64,000 nt of DNA. Origin: Heterohyrax brucei (taxonomy: Eukaryota > Chordata > Mammalia > Hyracoidea > Procaviidae). The stretch spans positions 57,232,201 to 57,296,200 of the forward strand of contig CM053140.1 of the NCBI GenBank assembly GCA_028571685.1, read 5' to 3'. How positions within the stretch are numbered: position 1 is the first letter of the stretch; the number at the start of each line of letters is the position of its first letter. Made by a program: the position numbers and the translations under genes. The notes below the pieces were generated by a model. It was not told where the DNA came from and made no database searches. It saw only the letters and a list, made by a program, of their open reading frames with translations. Below are positions 36,401 to 50,600 of this stretch, one piece after another.

Positions 36401-37914
36401 TATTTGAGTTTGTGCTACACAGAGACCTAGATTCCATAGAACCTACTTTAAAGTACTGTAAGAATCAAGGTGTTAGAGAAGTCCATTTTCCTGATCCTTC
36501 TAATCCCAGAGAACACTTGGGCTTTACCCCATTGTTCCACCTCTTTTCCTCCTCCAAGCGAGACAGTTCCCAGGCTTTGTAGAGTGTCCTTCCTAATTAT
36601 CTTTCAATTTATGTATACCCATTTCCAGTGCTGTCACTGTCCACTGCCACCTCCTGCCCAGACCCTACTGTCCTCCTAACTGGTGTCTTTGTCTCTGCCC
36701 TTGCCCCAACTGCAAAGTATCTTTTACAGTGTAGCTTGAGTCGTCTTTCCAAATTACGAGTCTGATCTGGCCCCTCTCCTAATCAAAACTCCTCTGTGGC
36801 TCCCCATTGCCCTCCATACTCCTCTGGACTGGCCTTTGAAGAGCTCTCCTCAGTCCCCCCCAGCCCACACCTGTAGGCCTTAGGTGACTACCCACATCTG
36901 CACTCAACTCACACCGTCCTCCCAAACCTTCTTGTACTCGTGCCTCCTTGCGTTTCCTCATACTTGGAATGCCTTTCTGTGTTTCACCTGTCTGGAACAC
37001 TTCCACACAGCCTTTTTAAGACCCTTTCAAATGCCATCTTCTCTGTGAAGCATTTCCAGATTTCTTCAGGTCCCCTGGATCCCCAGTGAACATTAGTCAA
37101 TGAATGACTTTAAGGAAAAACCTGGCTCCAGTGGGCTCTGGCTCCCCCTAGGGCCGAGGTGAGATAGGCCCACTGGCACTGGTCTGCTAGCTCCTTCTCC
37201 ATCCCTAATCCCCACACTTTCTAGCCAGCCACCACCTGCTGAGTCCATGTCACAAAAGATTGAGAGGATCCTGCCCTGAGTCGGGCACAGACCACAGATG
37301 GTACCAGCCACTCAGAGTGTTCCCTTGGCTCAGCAGCTCATGGGCAGCTCCTGGGACCTGGGAAAGGGGAAAGAGGCTGACAGCAGCTCCCAAATTGTTC
37401 CCTGGACCCCAGCCACTGGACAGCGGCTGAGTATGAGACCCCAGGAACCTCCTCAGCCCCCGCAGACCCCTGAGGAAGATTCTAAGGAGGGTTGTGAGGA
37501 GGATCCTGGCCACACCTGGGGGCCGCCAACATCCCAGTACCCCTAATTCCAAGTTTCTGGCTATGGCAAAGTCTGCCTCACCCTCTTGGTACCAGAGCAT
37601 GTCTCCTGGAACTCCTGCCCCAGGAAAGGACTGAGTGTTGGCTCTGAGGCTGAAGCAGTCCCAAGGACAGACTCTTCTCCTAATCCCATCCACTTACCCC
37701 CCTGTCTCCCAGCACAGATGGCCACCCTTCTCTGGTCCAGGGGCAGAAGCAAAGAAAGGAGAGAAGATCACAGCCCCATATTCACCAGACTCACCTTTGG
37801 TACCCATCTTGCCTGGTGGTCCAGGTTGCCCTGAAATCCAAGAGGCAGAGATGCCCTGAGTCTTGCTCAGAGCCATAGAGGAGCAAATGGTTTGGGACCA
37901 AAGAGTTCAGACCC

Positions 37915-38015
37915 CAGCTTCGCCCCGTACTGGCTCTGATTGTGGGCAATGACTTACTCTCTCCAAGCCTCAGTTTCCACCTTGGTAAAATGGGATGATA
38001 CCCCCTACTGACCCA
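37915..38015. repeat. MIR-like SINE fragment in FCN3 relic intron
   Basis: CTCTCCAAGCCTCAGTTTCC followed by CTTGGTAAAATGGGATGATA is the reverse-orientation MIR signature. Confidence 0.6.
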
Positions 38016-38603
38016 CGGAGTTGCTCTCAGGATGCTGGGGGCTCAGCCAGGAGCCTGGCATGGAGTAGGTTTCTCACCATCTTGCCATGACCTGTCAGCA
38101 CAAACAGTAATTGCTGCATCCCCAGATCCTCCTCTACAGTTCGCTCCCAGGCTCCTGCGGGCTCCCCAGCATCTCTCACCTGGAGGGCCTTAATCCCCTT
38201 TCTCCCCAGGACTTCCTGGGGCTCCAGGACAACTGAGCTGGCTTCCAGTTCCCTGGGTTCTGTAGTGCGAAGCAGAGCCAGGTGGCACAGGGTGGTCATG
38301 GGAGTGGGCATTCACGCCCCAGAATTCACTGCAGCTCTGTCTCCATTTCCCATGGATTCTAGGGGTCAAGACACACACCTCCAGGGCAGGCAGGCATTTA
38401 CGTCATTTGTATCTGTTTTCATACACTTACATGCAGAGCCCAAACTATCAAATGCCTACCCTGCTCTTTGGGTCTAGTGAGCCCGGGTGCGACAAGGACA
38501 CCCAGGGAGAAAAAGAAGAGTGGGTTATGAGGAGGGCATCTCAGGCCCTACCTTGGCAGCTGGGGGAATTTTGTATCCTCAGGCAAGTGGGTCTCCCAAG
38601 AGG

Positions 38604-38624
38604 CAGCAGCAGCAGCAGCAGCAG
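38604..38624 (-). repeat. (CTG)7 triplet run in the FCN3 signal-peptide exon
   Basis: Seven CAG triplets on the plus strand read as seven leucine CTG codons on the minus strand, inside the former hydrophobic core of the signal peptide. Human has a shorter, mixed leucine run there. Confidence 0.85.
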
Positions 38625-38683
38625 GGAGAGTGGGGTCCACAGTCGGTCCCTCTTGCTACTGCCACAGGAGGGAAGATGGCAGC

Positions 38684-38690
38684 TTATATG
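38684..38690 (-). promoter_or_regulatory. TATA-like box upstream of the FCN3 relic
   Basis: The minus strand reads CATATAAG about 33-40 bases before the former start codon. It may be a surviving core-promoter element. Confidence 0.45.
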
Positions 38691-39984
38691 GGGCCCAGCT
38701 GGCAGGCAGATGTTAAGCCAGACTCCCCCTCAACTTCCCTCAGGCTACTCCACCCAGGCTGCAGCCACAGCGGGTAAGGGCATTTCCTTTCTTGGTCCCA
38801 GAGAGAATGGGTGTTGTCCCTGCCTTGTTTTTTTCAGGACAGGGTCCAGCTTCTGGCACTGATGTCCAGGGCTCCCAACCTTCACTTCAGGACTCCAGAC
38901 TTATACTGGATTTTTCTGTATTTGACGCTGGGGTCAGGCTGTGCCTTCCATTTGGAAACTTCTCTTCATCTCTCCCCATGAAGCTACACATGTTCACGAA
39001 GGCCCAGCCCTAAGGCCGTCTCCTGGAGAAATCTTTCCCTGGTCTTTCTCAACAGTATCAATAATGACCATGGCCACCATCAAATGAACACTCACTGTGC
39101 CCCAGGTGACATGTTGGGGGCAGTTTGTCATTGCCTCTGGTACTTACGCAGCTTGCTCTAAGTTACTGCGATTAGGTCTGGCTTACAGGGCTTGTACAAA
39201 GCAGGCAGTCAATAATTACTTGTTAACTGAATGGAGGGAGGAAAAAATGAGGGCCAGAGATGGCACATGGCTTGTGCTGTCTGTAACAACCTTCACACTC
39301 AGAGCCACAGATATTTTACCCATGCCCCATGCTCCTACCACAGGAGTAGTACCCCTAGGGAAGTGACTTCAAGTCTGACCCTGAGTCCCTCAGGGATCCC
39401 CTAATAAGGCCAAAGACCAGCTGCTAATACAGGTCACCTGCTTAGGCAGCTCCTGCAGGGGAGATCAGGAGACTGCGAGACCTATGAGGAAGAAGAAGTC
39501 AAGCTCTGGATGTGAGGGATGAGGCCTGGGCTGGATGGTGGCAGGGGAGGTGACAGGTGAAGGGAGAAGAGGCTCATCCATTCATTTGTTCATTCAGCAA
39601 ACCCCCCCTGAGAGCCTGCTCTGCACTGGGCCTAGTGCTGGGAGTGAGAAGGGCTGAGGTGCCAGGGTGCTCAAGGACACTGCAGCGGAGTTTGCCTGGC
39701 AGGATGAATGCCGGAGATGAATGATCTGAGACCAGTGATTCTGTCTCAGGGCTCTGCCCTCCTTAGCTGCTCCCACAGGTGTGTCCAGAACAGACCAGCT
39801 TGTTCACCACGGCAGTTCATCACCATCAGGGAACCCAGCTGGCACCACCAGGGCCCAGACAAATACACCACGACCTCTGGGCAATAAGGCAGATCTCACT
39901 GCTGACAGGGAAGGGTAACCTTGAAGAACACTGTGTAGAACACAGTCCTATTTTGCATTTCCAAAGAGCTGAATGTGTGTATGT

Positions 39985-40172
39985 GGTTGTCATGAGTCAA
40001 CTCACAGTGACCACATGGGACAGAGTAGAACCGTCTCACAGGGTTTTGCCTGTAATCTTTACAGAAGCAGATTACCAGGTTTTATTCTTGTGGAGCCACT
40101 GGGGAGATCTGAACCTCCAACCTTTTGGTTAGTAGCTGAGCGCTTAATTGTTTGTGCTACCGGGGTTCCTTA
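39985..40172 (-). repeat. AfroSINE, minus orientation (first of three)
   Basis: Starts with a tail complement (CATGAGTCAACTCACAGTGA) and ends with the head complement GTGCTACCGGGGTTCCTT. The B-box complement AACCTTTTGGTTAGTAGCTG is clear. Confidence 0.88.
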
Positions 40173-40202
40173 AATGTGTGTACAGTATTTAAAAAAAAAA
40201 AC

Positions 40203-40350
40203 ACCACTACTGTCAATTCCAACTCATAGTGCAACACTATAGGGCAGAATAGAACTGTCCCATAGAGTTTCCAAGGAATGGCTGATGGATTCAAACTGCC
40301 AACCTTTTGGTTAGCAACTGAGCTTTTAACTGCTGCACCACCGGGCACCA
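40203..40350 (-). repeat. AfroSINE, minus orientation (second of three)
   Basis: Tail complement CAATTCCAACTCATAGTGCA, B-box complement AACCTTTTGGTTAGCAACTG, head complement GCACCACCGGGCACC. It follows the first copy after an A-run. Confidence 0.88.
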
Positions 40351-40404
40351 TGTACAGCAGGTATGTTGTAAATTCACAGAAAAAGGTCTGACACATACTG
40401 TGAA

Positions 40405-40600
40405 ACCAGTCTCTATCAATTCCAACTCATGGTAACCCCGTGCATGTCAGAGCAGAACTGCACTCCACAGGGTGTTCGATGGGTGATTTTTTGGAAGATT
40501 GCCAGGCCTTTCTTCTGAGGCACCTCTGGGTGGACTTGAGCCTGCAAGCTTTCGTTTAGTAGCTGGATGTGCAAACCATTGGCCACACCCAGGGACTTCA
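40405..40600 (-). repeat. AfroSINE long variant, minus orientation (third of three)
   Basis: Tail complement TCAATTCCAACTCATGGTAA and the long-variant block CCAGGCCTTTCTTCTGAGGC near 40502, ending GCCACACCCAGGGACTT. Confidence 0.85.
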
Positions 40601-41264
40601 GCACTTACTATTCACTGTAGTTATTTCTGGTAACTGGGACCAGAGGAAGAACAATTCTTATTGTTTATGCAAACTTCTGTATTACTCTTTATATAAACAT
40701 TTTCTTTCCTTATCGGCATTTACTACTTTTGAAAATAACACAGCCAATAAAGAATGGGGTAAAGAAAAGCACTTTGGCTTGAGGGACATGCTGGGGGAAA
40801 GTGATGCAGGCAGGAGGAACTGCGTGTGCAAAGGCTTGGAGAAGAGACAGAGCGAGGCATGCTGGGTAACAAGAAGTAGATCCCAGCAGCTGAGGAGAGC
40901 TCCAAGGGGAGGCTGACATCTGAGAGGATGAGGAGGCTTCAGTAGAATGCATGTGGGACAAGGAGGGAGAAGGAGGAGGAGGAGGAGTGAGAAACTGTTG
41001 TTGGCATTGCAAGTACGGCTGTGGGCTGAGGCCAGGTGAACCCTCTGTGCAGCCAGGAGTAGCAGAGCTGCCTGCGAACTCCAGGGCCCCTCAGAGCCCC
41101 TCCAGCTGCAGCTGAAGACCTCGTGCAGAGGCTGGGCTGGGGGAAGCAGGAGGTGCAGAAAGCTTAACCAGAGTCTGCACAGCCAGAAGAGTGGACAGGA
41201 TGCCACGGAACAAAGCAGATGAGGGACATGTGCCCACTCTGAACCTTCCTACATCCCACTAGAT

Positions 41265-41350
41265 GGATACTGTTGTTGTTCCCACTTTACAGATGAGGAA
41301 ACTGAGAACCAGAGCTGTTAAATAACTTGCTTGAGTTCACACAGAGCAGT
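41265..41350. repeat. MIR-like SINE fragment
   Basis: CCACTTTACAGATGAGGAAA followed by CTGAGAACCAGAG and a TTCACACAGAGCAGT pattern. Confidence 0.6.
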
Positions 41351-41893
41351 GGGCTCCACAAGCTGAACTCTCAGCCATTATTCTCTAGTGTCTTCCAGCA
41401 TCCTAAGAGAAAGGTGTGAGATTCATAGCCACAGGCTGGCTTCCAGCAAGTATCCAATCTATGGGAAAGGCTGGTAGTCAGGAAAGAAGGCATCTGAGCC
41501 CAGGGATGGGGAGGGGCATCTCTACAGCCACCTTGAGGGGTCAACATATAACTTTGGGGGACAGACAGAGCCTGCAGATACCTCTGGAGGAGTGTTCTAA
41601 TGTTCCACTCACCTTGGAGTCAGAAAAACCTGGATTCAAATCCCAACCCTGCCCCACGCAGCTGTGTGATGCTGGGCAAGTGTGCATACCTTTCTGAGTG
41701 TCTGTATCATCTGTAAAGTGTTGGGGGGATGAACATGTATAACAGACAACAGGTGAAAACACTTTTAAAGGCCACAGCAGCAGTCTAGGGGGGAATTCCT
41801 GTTAAGGAGAGGACAGTGACTGTACTCGCACCCCATCCAATCCACACGCAGCCCAGGACACAGGACATGGAGCACAGTGCTGGAAAGAGCTCC

Positions 41894-42296
41894 TTTATTT
41901 CGGGCAGTGCCTGGGCCAGGTTGGTGGGATGAGGTGGGTAGAGAAGACAGATGCCAGGCTGGAGGCCACCACAGGGTCAGTGGATGAGACAGGAGGTGGG
42001 TGGGGATTCTGTCCGCTGCGGTAGCTGGTCCAGGACAGGAAGGGGCGGCTGGCATCGGGTACCAAGCCTGCTCAGCGATGCAGGGGCCAAGAATTGTTGG
42101 CCTGAGTTTTTCCCACTCCCAGTGCTCATGAGGGCCCAGAGGGCAGCCTCTGTGTCCTTTTTTTTCCCCTCCCTGTGAAGTCCAGGCCCAAAGAGGAGTC
42201 AGATTCTGTAGGGGCCAAACAGAAACGGTGCTCAGGGGGGTGGCCCTGCCTCAGCTGGGCCGAGCAGGCAGCTGCTAGAAGATTAAACACTTTAAT
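41894..42296 (-). terminator. CD164L2: CD164L2 candidate poly(A) signals
   Basis: On the minus strand, ATTAAA occurs at 42291-42296 (about 400 bases past the stop) and AATAAA at 41894-41899 (about 800 bases). Which one is used cannot be told from sequence. Confidence 0.55.
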
Positions 42297-42700
42297 GGGG
42301 GCTGTGATGGCCCACCCCACAGGGCACACAGCACACAGGGTCTCTAGGGCAGCTCCCCTTCTCAGAGGGAAATCAAACTGCACACATGGCCCAGCTCCAC
42401 CTGTGGCCACAGGCCCGCAGGGCCAAAGGCTTGCCTGGACGTCACCTACTGGTTCTCCTCCCTGCTGGCAGCATGAGGGGACAAAGACACAAATGGACTC
42501 AGGTGGGCTCCCAGACACCCGCCCAGGCCAAGCCCAGGGTCCTGGTCCCAGTTAACATCTGGCAGAGAGAGTCCCACATCTGGAGGAAGGAGAAGGGGTG
42601 GGGCTTACAGGAGGGGCAGAAGCCACTGTCCTTGGGAAGAGTTTCCTGGGTACTGAGGGGACTTAGGGGCCCAAGTGGGTTGGAGTGGGTGTTTGGGGAC

Positions 42701-46110
<3,410 letters not shown>

Positions 46111-46149
46111 GTGGCGTCGGCTTTCACCCAAAGGATAGCCTCACGTCAA

Positions 46150-49100
46150 CACTGGGAAGTCGTTGTTAGGTGCCGTCGAATCGGTTCCGACCCATAGAGA
46201 CCCTGTGCACAATGGAACGAAACACTGCCCGGTCCTGCGCCATGCCCACAACCGTTACGCAACCACTGTGAAAATCCATTTTATCAAGGGTCTTCCTCTT
46301 TTTCGCTGACCCTCTACTTTACCACGCATGATAGCCTTCTCTAGAGATTGACCCCTCCTGACAACACGTCCGAAGTATGCAAGATGTAACCTCGCCATCC
46401 TTACTTCTAAGGAGCACTCTGGTTTCTTCCGGGGCAGATCTGTTTGTTCTTCGGGCAGTCCGCCGTGTATTCAGTACTCAAAGCATCAATTCTTCTTCTG
46501 TCTCCCTTATTCATTGTCCAGCTATCACATGCATGTGATGCAACTGAAAATACCATGGCTTGGGTCAGATGCACCTTAGCACTTCAAGGTGACATCTTTA
46601 CTTTTCAACACTTTAAAGAGAGGCCTTTTGCAGCAGATTTGCCCGACACAATGCGTTTTTTGATAGCTTGACTGCTGCTTCCACAGGCATTGATTGTAAA
46701 ACCAAGTAAAATGAAATCCTTGACAAACTCAATCCTTCTCCATTTATCACAATGCTGCTTACTGGTCCAGTTGTGAGGATTTTTGGTTTTATGATGTTGA
46801 GGTGCAATCCATACTGAAGGCTGTGGTCCTTGATCTTCATCAGTAAGTGTTTCAAATCCTCTTCACTTTCAGCAAGCAAGGCTGTGTCAGCTGCATAACT
46901 CAGGTTGTTAATGAGTCTTCCTTCAGTCCGGATGCCGCCTTCTTCACATAGCCCTGCCTCTCAGATTATTTGCTCAGCAAGCAGATTGAAAAGGTATGGT
47001 AAAAGGATACAATCCTGACATGCAGCTTTCCTGACTAAACCATCCAGTGTCCCCTTGTTCTGTTTGAATGACTGCCTGTTGATTCATGTACAGCTTCCTC
47101 ATGAGTACAATTAGGTGTTCTGTAATTCCCACTCTCCACAATATTATCTATAATTCATTATGATCTGCATAGCCAAATACCTTTGCATAGTCAACAAAGT
47201 ATAGGTAAACATCTTTCTGGTATTTTCTGCTTTCAGCCAAGATCCATCTGACATCAGCAATGATATATCCCTGGTTCCATGTCCTCTTCTGAGTGTGGTG
47301 GCCTGAATTTTTGGCAGTTCTCTGTCAATATACTGGTGTAGCCACTTTTGAATGATCATTAGCAAAATTTTACTTGCATGTGATATAAATGGTATTGTCT
47401 GGTAATTTCACAATTGGTGGGATCACCTTTCTTGGAAGTAAACACAAATACGGATCTCTTCCAGTCTGTTGGCCATGTAGCTGCCTTCAAAATTTCTTGG
47501 CATAAATGAGTGAGCACTTCCAGCACTGAGTCTGTTTGTTGAAACATCTCAATTGATACTCCATCAAGACCAAGTCCTAAAGGCTTGTTTTTCGTCAGTG
47601 CCTTCAGTGTGACTTCAGCTTCTTCCTCTGGTAGCCTGTTGGATCCTGACCTTATGTTACCTCTTGAAATGGTTGATGTCAACCAATTCTTTTTGGTATA
47701 ATGACTCTGTATATTTCTTCTATCATCTTTTCATGCTTCTTGAATATTTTAATATTTTCCCTGTAGAATTCTTCTCTATTGCACTTTGTTTTAGTCACGT
47801 AGTACTGCTCTAACAGAAATACCACAGAGTGGATGGCTTTAGCAAAAGAAAGTTTATTCTTACACAGTCCAGTAGGCTACAAGTCCAAATTCAGGATGTC
47901 TGCTTCAGGGGAAGGCTTTCTCTCTGTTGGCTCTGGAGGCAAGTCCTTGTGTTGCGTAAGTCTTTGTTCAGGGAGCATCTTGGTGCAGGAACCTCGGGTC
48001 TGAAGGACATGTTCTACTCTTGGTACTGCTTTCTTGATGGTATGAGGTTCCTGATTTTCTGCCAGCCTGGCAGAAATGTGTATGGTGTATAGTGCAAGCC
48101 ACACACCAGGGAAACTCCTTTTACAGTGGAGCAGTGAGGTGATCTTATAAAGGGATTTACAGTCCCACTCTACTTCTCTAACATACAGCATAGGAAAGTC
48201 ACAAAAAGGAGGATAACCATAAAATATTGGGAATCGTGATGCAGCCACATGGCTACACACATTTCGGGGGGGACACAGTTCAATCTATGACACACTTCCA
48301 GGCTTGAATTTTTTTCTTCAGCTCTTTCAGCTTGAGAAATGCAAAGCATGTTTTCCCCTTTGGGTTTTCTATTTCCAGCTCTTTGCACATGTCATTGTAA
48401 GGCTTTACTTTTTTGTCTCATGCTTCCCCTTTGAAATCTTCTGTTGGATTCTTTTACTTCATCATTCCTTCCTTTTGCTTTAGCTACTTGACATACAACA
48501 GCAACTTTCGGACTGTCTTCTGACATCCAATTTCGTCTTTTTTTTTTTTCTTTCCTGTCTTTTTAATGACCTTTGCTCTCTTCATGAATTATGTCTTTGA
48601 TGTCATCCTGTAACTCACCTGGTCTTCTATCATTAGTGTTCAACAGATCAAATCTATTCTTGAGATGGTCTCTGAACTCAGGTGGGAATACTCCAGGCCT
48701 TTCTTTGGCTCTTGTGGACTTGTCTAATTTTCTTGAGTTTCAGTTTGGACCTGCACATGAGCAACTGATGGTCTGTTTTGCAGTCAGCACCTGGTCTTGT
48801 CCTGATTGCTGATATGGAGCTTTTCCATCATCTCTTTCCACAGACGTAGTCAGTCTGATTGCTGCATATTCCATCTGGTGAGATCCATGTGTGTAGGTGC
48901 CATTTATGTTGGTTAAAAAAGGTATTTGCAATGAAGAAGTCACTGGTCTTGCAAAATTCTACCATACCATCTGTGGCATCATTTTTATCACTGAGGCCAT
49001 ATTTTCTGACTTCTAATCCTTCTTAAAATGATGAGAAACATCTGTAAAAATCCATTAATAATCAGAACACAGAATGTGCAAAGTATGAATCAAGGAAAAT

Positions 49101-49325
49101 TGGAAATCATAGAAAATGAAATGAAACATATAAACATAGAAATCCTAGGCATCAGCGAGCTGATATGTACCTAATCAGACAATCACATGGTCTACTGTAC
49201 CTGGAATGACAACTTGAAGAGGAATGGCATTGCATTCATCATTAAAAAGGACATTTCCAGATCTGTCCTAAAGTCCGATGCTTACGAGGAAGGCCAATTA
49301 ATACAACTATTTTTCAAATTTAAGA
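46150..49325 (-). mobile_element. RTE (BovB-like) LINE with 5' inversion, degenerate
   Basis: Sense is the minus strand. The 3' end lies at 46150 (complement GTTGTTAGGTGCCGTCGAAT). Broken frames across 46600-47690 resemble RTE reverse transcriptase, for example LAESEEDLKHLL and the IDRELPKIQA stretch. An LTR interrupts the element at 47787-48292, after which it resumes to about 49020 with endonuclease C-terminal sequence. From about 49040 to 49325 the endonuclease N-terminal part (NVQSMNQGKLEIIENEM, EILGIS) is on the plus strand, so the 5' end is inverted. Many stops and shifts; not active. Confidence 0.85.
47787..48292 (+). mobile_element. Solo LTR, MaLR/ERVL-like, nested in RTE
   Basis: Begins TGTTTTAGTCACGTAG and ends CAATCTATGACA, so it has TG...CA ends. 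It is flanked by the direct repeat CACTT (47782-47786 and 48293-48297), a 5-bp target-site duplication. The RTE coding sequence continues on both sides. Sister copies are at 49328 and 53207. The family name is from memory of MLT-type LTRs. Confidence 0.8.
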
Positions 49326-49327
49326 AC

Positions 49328-49853
49328 TGTTTTAATCAGCTAGGGCTGCTCTAACAGAAATACCACTGAGTGGATGGCTTTAACAAAGGAAGGTTTATTC
49401 TTACACAGTCTGGTAGGCTGCAAGTCTGTATTCAGGGTGTCCACTCCAGGGGAAGGATTTCCCCCTTGTCGGCTCTGAAGGAAAGTCTGATATTACATCA
49501 GTCTTTGTTCAGGGAGCATCTTGGCGCAAGAACTTCAGATCTGAAGGATGTGCTCTTCTCCCAGTGCTGCTTGCTTGATGGTGTGAGGTTCCCAATTCTC
49601 AGCTTGCTTCCTTTTCCTTTCATCTCTTGCAGGATGAAAGGATTAAGGGTGGGGCAAGCCATACTCTAGGGAAACTCCCTTTACAGTGGAGAGGGGAGGT
49701 GATCCTATGAAGGGATATACAGTCCCACCCTAATCCCTTAACATACAGCATAGGAAAAACCACACAATGGAGAACAGTCACAAGATACTGGGAATCATGG
49801 ACCAGCCACATGGCTACACATATTTTTGGGGGGACAGAATTCAATCCATGACA
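49328..49853 (+). mobile_element. LTR, MaLR/ERVL-like, second copy
   Basis: Starts TGTTTTAATCAGCTAGGGCT and ends TTCAATCCATGACA. It closely resembles the copies at 47787 and 53207. Confidence 0.8.
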
Positions 49854-50600
49854 TCCCACCCTTTGGCACCCCCAAAATTACATCACTGAAACATGTAACA
49901 CATTCATCCTGTATGATAGAAGTCTTAATCAGTTCCAAGGCCAAAACCCAAAAACGCTTCTACATCTGTGAAACCTAGAAGGTAAGCTATCTGCTTTTGA
50001 AGATCTAATGGCAGAAGATGGACAAGCCAGACATTCCATTACAAATGGGAGAAATTGCAGGGAAAGAAGGCATTAACAGGCAACAAACAAGTCAGCAGAA
50101 CACATTATATTAGCCCTCAAAGCTTTGGAAATACTCTTACATTTTCTGAGACATTCTAGACAATGACCCTGCCCTCCAGACTCTAGGTATTAGCCACATT
50201 CTGTGTTTTCTGAGTGGAGACACCTGGCCCTGTGCTATAATTCTGCCTTCAAGGCCCACTTGGACAGAAACTCTGCCCCATCGGCTTCAGGTGCACCCTA
50301 AGCCCAACTGAGTGGCAATTCCACTCTGACAAAACACAGAATGCCATGGTTCCACCCTTTCAAACCCCTGAGGTCATGGCCATACCTTCTGAGACTGAGG
50401 CAGCTCAGCTTCTCAGGCTATTTTTCTCTTCAGCTTCAGCTTCACATGGCTGCACAGCCCAGGCCTTAGGCCCACATCTGCTCTGCCAGGCAAGTGTTTC
50501 AAAGCTCTGTAGCTCCACTGATTTACGTGCCTGGAGGCACCCTACACTTGCTGGAAAGCATCTCACCCAAAGGCACGTAGCTCCCTTGCTAGTGGGTCAG
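49854..50600 (+). mobile_element. Probable MaLR internal sequence after the LTR
   Basis: Directly after the LTR, non-coding sequence starting TCCCACCCTTTGGCACCCCC resembles the gag-less internal region of mammalian MaLR elements, which are non-autonomous. No second LTR is seen in the same orientation nearby, so the 3' side is lost. The assignment is tentative. Confidence 0.5.

Larger units (their letters stand above)
34392..38651 (-). pseudogene. FCN3: FCN3 (ficolin-3/H-ficolin) unitary pseudogene
   Basis: All eight exons are recognisable by homology to human ficolin-3: 38552-38651 (signal peptide), 38180-38259, 37795-37830 and 37582-37614 (collagen Gly-X-Y), 37222-37357, 35789-35918, 35548-35682 and about 34498-34733 (fibrinogen-like domain), with AATAAA at 34392-34397. 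Lesions: the start position 38649-38651 reads AGG, not ATG. Exon 2 carries a frameshifting deletion, and a TAA (38190-38192) in the ancestral frame. Exon 5 meets TGA (37338-37340) and continues in two other frames. Its donor reads GAAAGT instead of GTAAGT (37220-37221). Exon 7 has TAG (35672-35674) and TGA (35657-35659). Exon 8 has TGA (34651-34653) and further frameshifts. Introns are kept, so it is not a processed copy. The functional protein is a soluble lectin activating complement through MASPs. Confidence 0.95.
38700..41893. other. FCN3-CD164L2 intergenic region
   Basis: Three SINEs in a row (39985-40600), a short GGA-rich run near 40966-40987 and an MIR-like piece near 41270-41350. No gene is supported. 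A 174-codon antisense frame at 40682-41206 is rich in Leu/Pro from the purine tract and looks accidental. Confidence 0.6.

Noticed and set aside
38552-38586. Loss of the FCN3 exon 1 splice donor after CTGAG
   Set aside because: On a second look the exon continues to CCAAG|GTAGGG at 38552. The donor is intact, and the peptide RIQNSPSCQG matches the human KTQEHPSCPG.
40682-41206. Antisense frame of 174 codons rich in Leu and Pro
   Set aside because: It comes from a purine-rich tract read in reverse. There are no splice sites or family resemblance, and a SINE cluster is next to it.
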